A stretch of 64,000 nucleotides of DNA from Taiwanofungus camphoratus. Its lineage: Eukaryota; Basidiomycota; Agaricomycetes; Polyporales; Taiwanofungaceae. The stretch is taken from the NCBI GenBank assembly GCA_003999685.1, contig CP021222.1:248001-312000 (forward strand). The letters are read 5' to 3'. Below are positions 13,759 to 24,120 of this stretch, one piece after another; position 1 is the stretch's first letter; each line of letters starts with the position of its first letter. A model generated the notes under the pieces. That model was not told the origin of the DNA and made no database searches. It worked only from the letters and a program-made list of their open reading frames with translations. The position numbers and the translations under genes were made by a program.

Positions 13759-15925
13759 GCTGCTGACGGGTGAGAGCTCTATGCATAGGGTATTGACCAT
13801 GCATGATGGATGATGGCCAAACTTTTATAAACTTTCATAGAGGACGAAGTGTGGCGATTGTCCGAGTCAGCAGTTCCTCGTCAAAAGGCAGTGCGAGCTC
13901 AAATCGTCCTCTGTACATCAAGCATATGCACATGATGCGGACAGAGTCGCTGCCGACACGGATTGGGATGTTGCGAAAGAACCTAGAGGGACAGACATGT
14001 TGACAACACGAGGATGGAGTACGAAATGGCAGCGCGAGGCTTCAGAAAGCGCACAGCCCGGTAAATACTCTGTTCTGAGGTCAAAGAGTGCAAAGCGAGA
14101 AGAACGACAGCAGGATCTACAGAGCCTTTCACCTCGAGGATGTCGGTAGGCCTGCACCGGTTAGCATCGACGCTTTAACGTCGGTTTAACGTGCTTCGCT
14201 GACGAATGTGTAACCTTGAACAAATGAGGATTTCATTATTGTTGATCCACAGACGAGAAGATGCAAGGTATAGTAAAAGAGTAACGAAAGACTGGTCGAA
14301 GCCACTTTAATCGCAGTGCTACGGTGCGGCTGTACAAGTCCAGGGCGCTTCCTAGTCGCGACTCTGAGTGATCACAAGACACGGCCCCTTACGGCGACTG
14401 CTCCGGACGCTCGCTCGCGCGTCTTTCGTCCTTTCATACTACTCGAGATCCCTACCTCCAAGTGACTGACACCGGCACCGGTTGGGCAGCAATAGTCAGT
14501 ACACAGTCCCAAACTTCGGACTTGACGGATATTCCATTAGACCGTGCAGAAAGAACCAGACTAACCGTCCAGTCCGAGGCATTGCGTACAAGCGGCTCTG
14601 AGTAACGCGGTCAGACTCAAGCGGATGCCAGTACAGTATATCACCGGAATGGTATTTGAACGCTGCAATCAAAATTGGCGAGTACGAATGCAGACATGAC
14701 ATGTTGAAATCGAACGACGTAGTCAAGCACCAGAATTCTGGAGGTGACACTGGTATCGCCATCATGGTCGAATGTCCAGACGCTGCAACTCATAGGCTAT
14801 CTTGTGAGCCGTCTTATAGTCTTATGGGTTAGCCACGAATACAAATGGTCATTTAGATAAGCATGAGTAAATTTTGTGTTGATCTGCGCTAGCTTTTCAG
14901 TAATCCAGGTTTGCTACTCTTACAAAAGCAAATGGCACACCCTATTCTTCCTCGGTAAAGTTGGAACATCATGACAGCAAGGAACGACCTTGGTGTATCG
15001 AATCTCGCGGCATTGCGTCGGTACAAGGAGTCACCATGTCTGACGCGTAGACGGGCACTTTGGCCAACGTTCCTACACGAAACAGATAGAGCCCTTATGG
15101 TAAAGGGGTCGAGAGAGTTCTGAGGGTGACACCTCCGGACTACGTACGTTACCTTCCGGAGGTCCGCAGGAGTAACTCAATTACGCCAGACCGTTTCGCG
15201 TTGCGAGATTTTGGCCGTTCTGCAAAATGCGACCAGTAATCCCTGTACTCCGAACTCTGCAATTGGGTAACTTCTCCGGGCGTCGTTGCTTGGTTTTGCG
15301 CACTGCACAATGCCTCGCGTGGTCACGTCCTGGCGGTTCGTCAACGACATGCAACAAACCTTCGTCAGCGCTAAGTGGCGGAATGGAGCCGCAGCAACCG
15401 CGTAAAGGAGGGGGAAATCATAGCCGCCACTTTGATGAGTCCTGTTGGTTGCTGAGATTAACTAGTACCGAGGAATTGTGGGTGCGTGGTTGACCTGAAC
15501 CAGTGTATGGAACGGTACACCGCCTCAGCGTGATTGTCATCCGCAACAAATGCTTGGTAGGCTTGAAGTCTCATGCGGCCTCATCGATATTGTAAAGAAG
15601 TAGTTATGGTAAGCTTGTGGTCTACAGGAGTACAATATTATATGTCCATCGCCCGCAAAGATGCGCGATCACGTGCATGAACCCGCAGGACCCCGGAGGT
15701 GAGAGGACTGAAATCCCAGGAGCGCGCTGGACAGTCAAAAAATGTCTCAAGTTTGTTGCTAGACCAGTCAAGTAGATCAGAAAGCCCAAGCAGTTGATCT
15801 TGCGATTGGCACAGGGGGCACACAGGTGACCGGAGAGCTGTATTAGGCGGGACGAGTTCAATGCTATGCTTTAATAAGACATATCACGAATTGCCCAATA
15901 TACAAGATTGAATCATAACCGTACA
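13759..15925. other. 2.2-kb region without a recognised gene
   Basis: The largest open frames are 14496-14765 (-, 89 codons), 15227-15493 (+, 88 codons) and 15622-15861 (-, 79 codons). None shows a known motif, and no chain of in-phase exons could be built. The region includes the promoter of the gene at 12680-13758 and the 3' UTR of the OPA3-like gene. I saw no terminal inverted repeat or transposase signature. Confidence 0.3.
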
Positions 15926-16803
15926 TCAGGGCTTGGTAGTCGGGGAAGGCGGTAGTTCAGTCGCCGAGCTCGACGCAGGCACGTCGCTCGTGATGTTGGG
16001 AGGCGGAGACTGTTGCGAAGCCTGCGTGCTCTGTGGCACTAGTTGGATGCGTGGAATTGCCAGCGGCGTGTCCTCAAATTCAGCCCAGCCCCCTCTTAGC
16101 CCGATTTCAACGACACGTTCCAATATTCGTGTCAGCTCGTCGTTTCTGCACAAGTGAGAATAGCATGGTGAGTGGAAGGGACAACCTCAAATGGCTGTAC
16201 CAGCACTAACCGTTGTTTCTCCTCCGACCAACGCTCGTCAAAAGTCTGCTGAACCGCGTCAACTCGCTCCGCAAGTTGTGACAATTTCGTCTGAAGGTCC
16301 TCCAACTGGTCATCCACGCTGTCCCGCCGCTTGGACTGGCTCCTGGACGAGCGCCAAGTTTCGCCAACTATTAGCAGCGCTGCCACTCCAAATAGAAAAC
16401 CTTCCGCAAGGGCATTTGCCCCGTTCTCTATCGCCCTGTGTAGCATTGAATGAGGCGTATTAAAGTGAGGGTGTAGAGACGCCTCACTTCGTCTCCGACA
16501 ACGGGCGAACGTGTTTGGCAGGCTCTCCAAGTAGGTTTGTCCGTAGATTAACTTCGCCTCGGTACATCCGCTGTGCGAGATTTGCGCAGAACGAGCGAAA
16601 CGTCTCATGCCTAAATGCATTCTCAGGTCAGACCCACAAGCGCCACAGGAGCGAGTACCACAACTCACTGTTTAGCTTGTGTCTTGATCTGACTGCTGAT
16701 AGGTTTCGCTAGAGTCTCGGTGGCGTTCAGATTCCGGAATTCCTTGGGAAGTATGTTCAAAGCTCACTCGGATAAACAAAGTAGCAATTTTTGCTGAAGC
16801 CAT
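15926..16803 (-). CDS. OPA3-like mitochondrial protein
   Basis: OPA3 proteins are small mitochondrial membrane-associated proteins; human OPA3 is linked to optic atrophy. Exons 16803-16768, 16715-16669, 16610-16488, 16435-16211 and 16145-15926 are in phase and give 216 residues. The N-terminus reads MASAKIATLFIRTLAKPIS, a typical family start with mitochondrial-targeting character. Next comes HETFRSFCANLAQRMYRGEV, then a hydrophobic segment NGANALAEGFLFGVAALLIV and the conserved ETWRSSRSQSKRRD. A coiled coil (about residues 115-150: QLEDLQTKLSQLAERVDAV) leads to NDELTRILERVVEIGLRGGW. A Pro/Ser-rich tail ends the protein. Introns are 52-65 bp. The family call is secure; the molecular function in fungi is not known. 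Confidence 0.92.
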
Positions 16804-17493
16804 GGCCTTCTACTCTTTTGTTTAAATCTATAATACTGAACGTAAGTACCAAGAATGAGCCAGGATCAGTCAGAATCGTGAATGGCAGTGTAGAGGCATG
16901 CAGTCAGTAAATGAAGGAGGAGGAAGTCACGGCCACAAACGGAAAGAACCTGCTGAGGCCGGCACAAGTCGTCAGCGCGTCAGCCATGTAGCTGCCGAGC
17001 AGTAAGTAGATTTGCCAATGAGGAGACTTCGACGCATAGAACTTGGTATCAATTTAAGATTGCGGTTTCATACTTTTAAGGTACATGTAGATACATGATC
17101 AAGCTTCTTCGACCTGAATACTTTTGCAAAACTACACTGAAAAGAGCGCGGAATGCAACTTTCGGGATATTTGAGCACGTGCTGCTATCAATGATGAAGT
17201 GCGCTGTCGACGGCCAATTGCTATACAACCTCTCCGGTTGCAGACTTTACTATCAGAAGCGTCAGTTTATCTACCTGGACCTTTGATATCTTCCTGGCAA
17301 ATCGAGAACTTGCTCTGCTGTAACTCCCTGTTCAGGATTCGATTTACGCACATTATAACCAGCGTGTTCTGAATCATCCTTGAGACGTTGAATCGGTGAG
17401 AAATGTGGCCTAGTCATTGTTGTTTCGTAAGGTGCTAATTGGCCTTCCAATCCTAAGCACACTGTTAGCTTGTGGGCAATACGTACACTCGCC
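16804..17493. promoter_or_regulatory. Shared upstream region, OPA3-like / CDC73
   Basis: The OPA3-like gene (minus) and CDC73 (plus) are divergent with 690 bp between start codons. Small open frames inside (17095-17286 + and 17271-17534 -) show no family motif and are treated as chance. No particular control element was identified. Confidence 0.4.
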
Positions 17494-19177
17494 ATGCTCT
17501 CAACAGACCCTCTTTTGACCTTACGACAAGCCATTCAATCACGCACCGAGATAACTTACGCTCACGGCTCGGATCCATCTAGCTCTCTACCCTCTGCTAC
17601 TCATATAGTGCTTTCGCCGACTCAATCCTTGCCCAAATCTGCTCCCACAAGGCTGCGCAAGCCTGGCGCTACATCTATAGACCCCTCAGCGAACCCGCAG
17701 GACTTTTTCACTATCGAAGCTGTATACCTAGCATGGCTCCTTCGAGATGCGTCTGGTGCTGAGTATATGAAACAAGCGCGAGAGAATGGATTAGCTGTGG
17801 GCTTTGTGAGCGTTACCGAGAGGAAGAACGTTGTCGACTGGCTAGAAGGGGGGACGAGTAATCTTGATAGTATTATTCCACTAGCATGTGGGCAAATCCG
17901 TATTTCGCTCTTCGACCTTTCTGAATCTCTTCCTTCTCTTTCTAGCGGAATCAACAACACCCCCAGGGTCACCGCCACCGCGCAGCTCTTTGGCGACGTT
18001 GCCGTCTACCCCATTCGCTTCAAAAAATAACGACACCTCGTCAAGTCCGCTCAAGCGTCGTTATGTTGCAGATGCAGCAGACGTGGAAGTTGTCAAGAAG
18101 ATCAAGCATAACGAAATTGAACTCAGAGACAGAAACACTGTTCTGAGAGGGATTAAGCCAAATGTTGGTGTGCAGGGTCGTCCCTGATACTTTTTTTGTA
18201 CTCATGATATTGCTCAGAACTTTGCGGCTGTCCGGACGCAGTACACTGAAAAGCTCAAAAAGCTCAAGGAGGCAAGCAAAAGCGGAGCAGCGGCAATAGC
18301 TCCGCCGATGACTCCAGGTATTTGCCTCGGCGAATTGTTGCAATACATGACTGATTTTTTGCACACGTGCGCCAGACCCCAAACTTCAAGCTCGCAAATC
18401 CAGTATGTCTTCTTGGAGATTTGCACAATACTGCTTGACTGTTTATATTTTGATAATCAGAGAGCCAATACCCTATCATCATGATCTCGTCGTCACCGAC
18501 AGCTCTCATCACCATGCATAACGTCAAACGTTTTCTCCAGGAGGCCGTGTTTGAGCCCTCGCAAGACGCTCGAGCACGGGCTGCTGCCGAGGGCAACCCA
18601 CGCCCCGAGGACATGATCCCAATATACCGCAGGCGGACTACGATAGATCCATCGGGGCGAGAAACGGAGACTCGAGCAAGGTGTGTTGCTTTCTCTGCAG
18701 TGGCGTGTGGTATCTGAACGGTATCGGTTAGGTACTTCGTCGTCGATAGTACAGAGGCACTGGCAAAGTTTGGGTCGGATGCATGGGACCGTGTGGTGTG
18801 CGTTATGACAACGGGCCAGGCATGGCAATTTAGGCCGTACAAGTGGAGCGAGCCCAAAACCTTATTCCATCACGGTGAGTTGTTTGCACCAGGTTTGGCG
18901 ACGGTGAGCTCAACTGTCGTACAGTGAAGGGTATCTATGTATCATGGACCAACGACCCTCCTAATCCCAAGATCAAGGACTGGAATGTTACTGAACTCAA
19001 GGTCTGTAGGCGGCCTTACATGGCACGTATCTCGATTGAAATGTGATTGAATGACCCTATTGCGCACCTTAGATTGACCCACACAGACGGCATGTTGATA
19101 AGTCCGTCGTTGCACATTTCTGGAAAACACTGGACACTTGGACGACTACGAACAAATCCTGGCTGATGCAAGGGTAA
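17494..19177 (+). CDS. CDC73: Paf1 complex subunit CDC73 (parafibromin)
   Basis: Cdc73 belongs to the Paf1 complex, which travels with RNA polymerase II and promotes elongation and histone modification. Exons 17494-17899, 17946-18163, 18218-18317, 18376-18402, 18461-18680, 18732-18874, 18925-19001 and 19073-19177 splice in phase to 431 residues. The N-terminal part carries YLAWLLRDASGAEYMKQAR and ERKNVVDWLEGG. The centre has DRNTVLRGIKPN, NFAAVRTQYTEKLKKLKEAS and a Lys/Arg-rich stretch. The C-terminal Ras-like domain reads PIIMISSSPTALITMHNVKR, FLQEAVFEPS, ALAKFGSDAWDRVVCVMTTG, QAWQFRPYKW, KGIYVSWTNDPPNPKIKDWN and ends HVDKSVVAHFWKTLDTW. Exon 4 is only 27 bp. The start at 17494 is the first ATG in frame. 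Confidence 0.95.
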
Positions 19178-19410
19178 TCAGCCTCACTACCACTTTGTCC
19201 TCACCATTCATCTGTCTAATCTGTAGCCTTGCTATGACATGCTTGTAGTGTATCATGTACGAGTTGGTAGAGTCGTGATTGTTTTGTCTCAGGAGTGCTT
19301 AGAGATGAGATGATCAAATATTGAGCCAGAAGCACTACTATATTTCCGTGTTTGATTGTCTTGATTGCTATGATATAAGATGATGCACAGAGCTCTTGCA
19401 GGAATCCTAT

Positions 19411-20615
19411 TCATACAGCGCCGCCGATCTGCTCAATCCTGCCGTCTAGTAGTATCAGCACAGTGTCCAAACCGTATAGTACGCTCTTATCCGGACCCTC
19501 CCCAGGCGAGATCCTCGTGTGGGCGAAGTCGATAAGTTTGACGACATATGGCGGGCACATTCGTTTTGAGCTATCTTCCTCATCTTCTTCGTCCTCCCCT
19601 TCGTCCTCTTCGTCCTCTTCGCCCCCTTCGTCCTCTTCGTCTTTATCCAGCAGCTCCTCCAGCATACGTAGTCCTGCTCTTGCACGGTCCCAGTCTGCCT
19701 CGTAGGCGATCAACAAGCTCGCGCCTACCATCCGCATCTCTATCTGCGCGAGCACCTCGCGAATTTCGGTAATGTCCGCGTGCATTGCGGATAGAATGGG
19801 AAGCAGGAGGTCTTGCGGGAGGCCAGTGCCCGTAGCTAAGCTGGCTTCAGCATCGGCTTCGGCCTTGGATAGCACCGGTGCAGATGGTAATGTGGATTCA
19901 GATAACGACGACGCGAGCGGGAAGAAACGCGCAAAACCATCCGGAAGATTAGCGGGTGTAATCGACTTGCCCCAGGACCTCGGAGTGATGACTGGCCTAT
20001 TAGTCGCCAAATCGTACACCTAGTCCAAATTACCCATGACGAAACAGTCAGTGACGTGAGCATCGCCAGGAGCTGCATCGCACGAATCTCTGACCTGAAA
20101 TCCTGTGATCCGTATGCCAGTCTCAGAAGATGTCGTTTCCGCTGCAGCCTTCTCCATGCGTGCACGCTTCTCTGGAGTGGCGTCCTCGTCGTACAGCACC
20201 GTACCGAGCTTGATATCTAGTAGATTTGGCTTCTGGAACATGTGCGAGAGATTCTCTAACACAATCGACTGTGTAATGCACAGATAAGCATGCCTAAAGG
20301 ATGAATCTTAGCTCTCTCAAAGTACATATCTTTCTCAATCTCAGTAATTTCTTCCACCGCTTGTATCGAGCTAGGATCCGCAATCACAGTTCCTGCGTCG
20401 GCCTTCCCCTGTAATTTCAGAGTACCGTAAAATATGGGTACAAAGGGGCGGAGTGTGACGAGCGTTGGGTCGGAAGACACGGTTTGGTAGAAAGCGACTT
20501 CCTTTGGAAGGGCGGGTTTGAACAGGAGTGACCCGTCTTCGCTGGTTAGGACGCCCGGGTGGCCACCAACCTGAGACTCGAGAGGTGCACTGCGCGGGCT
20601 GGAAGAACCGGACAT
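19411..20615 (-). CDS. Inositol polyphosphate multikinase (IPMK/Arg82-like)
   Basis: The family phosphorylates inositol polyphosphates (IP3 to IP5) and feeds pyrophosphate-inositol signalling. Exon 3 is 20019-19411 and exon 2 is 20268-20095. Exon 1 begins at ATG 20615, the first ATG after an in-frame stop. Motifs: PLESQVGGHPGVLTSEDGSL, the family signature PxxxDxKxG as PNLLDIKLG, then TPRSWGKSI, GASLLIAYEADW and VKLIDFAHTRI (metal-binding Asp). An acidic run of Asp/Glu (about 25 residues) sits just before VKLIDFAHT, where many fungal homologues carry an acidic insert. The exon 1/2 junction is unresolved: GATAT|gtactt with the cag before TCG shifts the frame by one. A 32-bp intron (20325-20294) or a weak donor after 20358 would keep it. 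Confidence 0.87.
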
Positions 20616-20845
20616 GAGGGAGAGCGAGTTGTGGCCGTGCGTCAAGTAAGTAGAGATGTAGTCTGCTGTAGACTGCCCTTCGTCCCGAGAAGAGTCAAGT
20701 GATGCCGGCACCGCCGTCTAAGCATGTTGACATAACCATCTTCTCGCAAGGTAAGCCCATGGAGCATAGACTGCATGTTCTGAGATTTGTTGTTCTGTAG
20801 CAGTTGTTACTAGTACAGTAGTCGTCCAGAAGTGGAAGCAGCGCA

Positions 20846-21199
20846 ATGAACGCTCAAAAGGGCAAGCCCTGTGAATTCGTCTGCCCTCTGCTCTTCACTC
20901 TGATCATGTCTACGGTACACTCTCTCAACCACCAGGAGAACGTCTACTTAGCTGCCACCATAGCATCCTCGTCTCGCTTCTTCGACAACCCAGCTGCACT
21001 CGCCAGCATCCACCCTTCCCTCACTTACATCGGGATCGTTGGCCAGATGCGGGACGTCCAACTGTTGAGTGTACCTCGTGAAAGTTGGCAGCGGATCCAA
21101 GGAGAGGTTCTTGGATCTCTGAACGGCCTAGACGGTATCAGGAGAGTTGACGTGCAGGACTCGCCTCGCGCCAGAGTGAAGCGGGGTGATGAATTCTGA
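20846..21199 (+). CDS. Small hypothetical protein
   Basis: A 117-codon open frame starting at ATG 20846; a second ATG at 20909 would give 96 residues. The C-terminal half (YIGIVGQMRDVQLLSVPRES, GIRRVDVQDSPRARVKRGDE) looks like an ordered alpha/beta segment ending in a basic tail, and codon use is compatible with coding. It lies head-to-head with the multikinase gene at 230 bp. There is no signal peptide. I do not recognise the family. Confidence 0.4.
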   Translation: MNAQKGKPCEFVCPLLFTLIMSTVHSLNHQENVYLAATIASSSRFFDNPAALASIHPSLTYIGIVGQMRDVQLLSVPRESWQRIQGEVLGSLNGLDGIRRVDVQDSPRARVKRGDEF

Positions 21200-23415
21200 G
21201 CTAAAAGAATATCCTGGTACAGCGTAGTATGTACTCCCCATCCTCGTGAGCTCATTTGATCACGGTCATTCTAAGGCCTCCATGAATCATGATAGACAGC
21301 ACCTCTGGATCTGCTCCATTGAAAACGCTCCCTGTACACTATCTCAGAATGACCTCTGAAATCATTGGCAAGGTCACACCCGGATTTGTTGTGATATACA
21401 ACTCGGGGAGCATTTTTTGAAACTCACACCTGTAGAGTAGAGAAAGTACAGTTAAGTTCAGCATGTCCTTCGTCTGGTATTCGACCAGGTGTGTAGTCTA
21501 TTGTGCAAACTTCAGCCATGTTCGTGCGTGTGTTCGGCGTACTTCTCGTCGAGGTCAAGCACCAGAAAGTCGACAAGGGCGGCTAACAATCAATCGTAAT
21601 GGCAAGATGTCCATTCAACGAAATGGCCCGACGCGACGTCAAGCAGTCATGCAAATTAGGAAAGTATCACGTGTATCACGGTATAAAAATTTCAGTTTTC
21701 TACGAATTGGTCTTCTACCGACTTCATATCTATCTGGCTGACATGTGCAGGTGAACCATTGGTTATTGTCTTTATTTTGGACATTGTTCATGCCAGCGGG
21801 TCGTGGGTGAGTGTTCTAATTTTTCTCAAATGATCTGATGAGATCGCTGCCGCCCCAGTCGTAGCTAAACGCTGTGACGAGAAGGCAGAGCATATAGCCA
21901 AACCATTTTGCACCTCTGATCTTTTGTCTCTTAATCTCTGACTCATATCCTGGACTTTACTCACAAAGCTTTCAGATCTTACGTGGTATCATATCGGTTG
22001 TAGTAACCTGGTCTTCGTCGCGCCAGGAAAACGATCCTACCTGACGCGGGTGGTACTCTAAAAGAAGCGCTTGATGATTGTCTTTACCCGACCGATAGTC
22101 TACAATTTGCTCTACGAGTGAGTATTTCCTGCCCCTTGTACCCGTGGTCCTTGTTTTACGGGATGATCCCCAACCGAATGCAATTAGGAAGTGCCGTCTG
22201 AGAGCTCTCTTCGTAAGGAGAGATGCGCTTGTCGAGTCGCGGTTCTCTGATATCTTGTCTTCTGCAATATCTTTCTATGTTTTACTGATCATCTTCGTTT
22301 GTCTTGCAGCGCATGGGATGTCCAAACTTCCCTGAATTCATGATTTGTGAGTTACTCAATACTCAATTCTGATCGTCCGGAGCTAGGAAGGGTGTTGTGC
22401 CTTGTCGGTATCGGTGACTGCTTTACCGTATGTTGTTACTTGTGTCAGTGTATGTCCGAAATATGACAATACATATTTGAACAACGTTCATCTAAGAATA
22501 CATATACAGGCAGTGGGTACCGATGAGTGATGCAAATTTGGGGAAACTGCAAAGTTTACGTTGGTGTGCCAATCTTTACCTTGTGGATGCCCACCTCGAG
22601 ACCTCTAGCAAAGATGCAGAAACCACCCCTGAGAAATGGACCTTAGCCCCACTCAAGCTCCTGCTTATCAAGTTAATGCTATCTTGGTGTTCCCCATTGC
22701 TTTCCCTGTTTGGCTTTCAGAAGATGAGTTACCCAAGACGAAAGGCTACAGTTGAAGGATCGCCTTCAAGAAGGTACTCTTCCTTGACGCCGACATGCTT
22801 TGTCTCCAACCGACAAGAAGCTACTAGTCGACCATGCCGAGCGGGTCCGCAGAACTCCTTCGTAGCTTGAAACGTTGCTATGGTATATCTACCACTTGCT
22901 TCTGCGTCACTCTATTCCGCACCGATTGCGAGCGCTCTTTCGGCAGAGTTTGCGAGCGGCAGCAGGGTGACATTAGGGGATGTGTATTTTGAGATGAAAT
23001 ACAGCATCCCAGGTTGTCGAGCATATTCTTGACGACAGGATCCGCGTCACTCAGTCAGACTTGGTGTTCCGTCCTCTGCTATGGTGGAGAGTCCGGATGG
23101 GCCTCACCCGCGTATTTGACTGTCGTACGCTGCCACGGTACATCACCAAGTCGATTTTGATAGTGCCGTACATGTCGCGGGGCGAGAAGAAGGGACTGCC
23201 TATACCGTGTTTCAAGGGCTCGGAATGTCCACACTTCCATCTGGAAATCTATGTCACTCGCGCACATTTTCACATTATGGAACAGGAAGTCTCGCAACGG
23301 AGAATATAACTTGGTCATTTATTGAACAGCGACCAGTCGTTGAATGTCCGTGCATAAGAGGGAGGTGGGGGCGAATACGGCGGAAGCGGCACTCCTAACT
23401 TGTCAGTGGATTGTT
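21200..23415. other. 2.2-kb region with fragmentary coding signals only
   Basis: No continuous gene model could be built. One frame near 22700-22830 reads AFPVWLSEDELPKTKGYS, then after a stop AFKKVLFLDADMLCLQP, which resembles the DxD region of GT8 (glycogenin-type) glycosyltransferases. Another frame at 23061-23309 is 82 codons without a motif. I read this as intergenic DNA that may include a decayed gene. Confidence 0.25.
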
Positions 23416-24035
23416 CTATGAGGTGGTATGGTAAATAAAGACTTGTCTACAATTGCAAACGAAAAAAAGAGCTGATGTCATACTAGTTAGATGCGGTTGA
23501 ACCGCTTTGTGGAACCGGCCTTCATAGGACGGCGGGGACCCGCGCCCTTGGTCACGAAGGGCTTCTTCTGGCGACTGACTTGTGTACTCATCTTCAAGTT
23601 GAGGCTGCTGTCGGTGCAGCTGGCCTGAGCCTCGAAAAGCATCTTCAACTTGAATGCGAAGATTCGTGTTGTCATCTACGTTGTAAATGTCATCCCCATT
23701 CATCGAGGTGCCTGGATGATTGTTGGCAATGCCATCAGCGGCCGATTGCGCACTTGGGCTCGGATGGAGGACATCTGCCAACATCGTTAGAGACAAGGCC
23801 AGAACTTTGGTGACGGAAGAAGCTTTGAACCGTAGACCACACGTATGTGCTTCGTTCGATCTCGGTGGGAAATAAAGCTTTTGTTCCAGTACAATACGTT
23901 GATATTCAGTACAAGATCATACAAAATGATGGTGAACTCACCTAAGACAATGAGTTTGCGGCATGAATTCACGATACACCTTGATATGGCACCGGAATAT
24001 GAGAGCGCTAACTTGCCAGTCGCAATTGGTTGCAA
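23416..24035 (-). CDS. Possible small hypothetical gene (two exons)
   Basis: Exons 24035-23942 and 23774-23416 join in phase through a canonical gtgagt donor and a cag acceptor to give 150 residues. The first exon is mildly hydrophobic (GKLALSYSGAISRCIVNSC). The second is polar with a PPSYEG motif, common in cytoplasmic tails of fungal membrane proteins. This could be the end of a longer membrane-protein gene or a remnant. No homologue recognised. Confidence 0.28.
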
Positions 24036-24120
24036 ACCGGTTCACTCGAGGTTCTAGCTGCGACAGTACGCAGTATATTTGCACGAAAGCAGGGCGAGTC
24101 ATCGAGATATTTATAACAAT

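Noticed and set aside
18264-18857. 197-codon open frame on the minus strand
   Set aside because: It lies antisense to well-conserved CDC73 exons and introns and has no motif; it is a shadow of the real gene.
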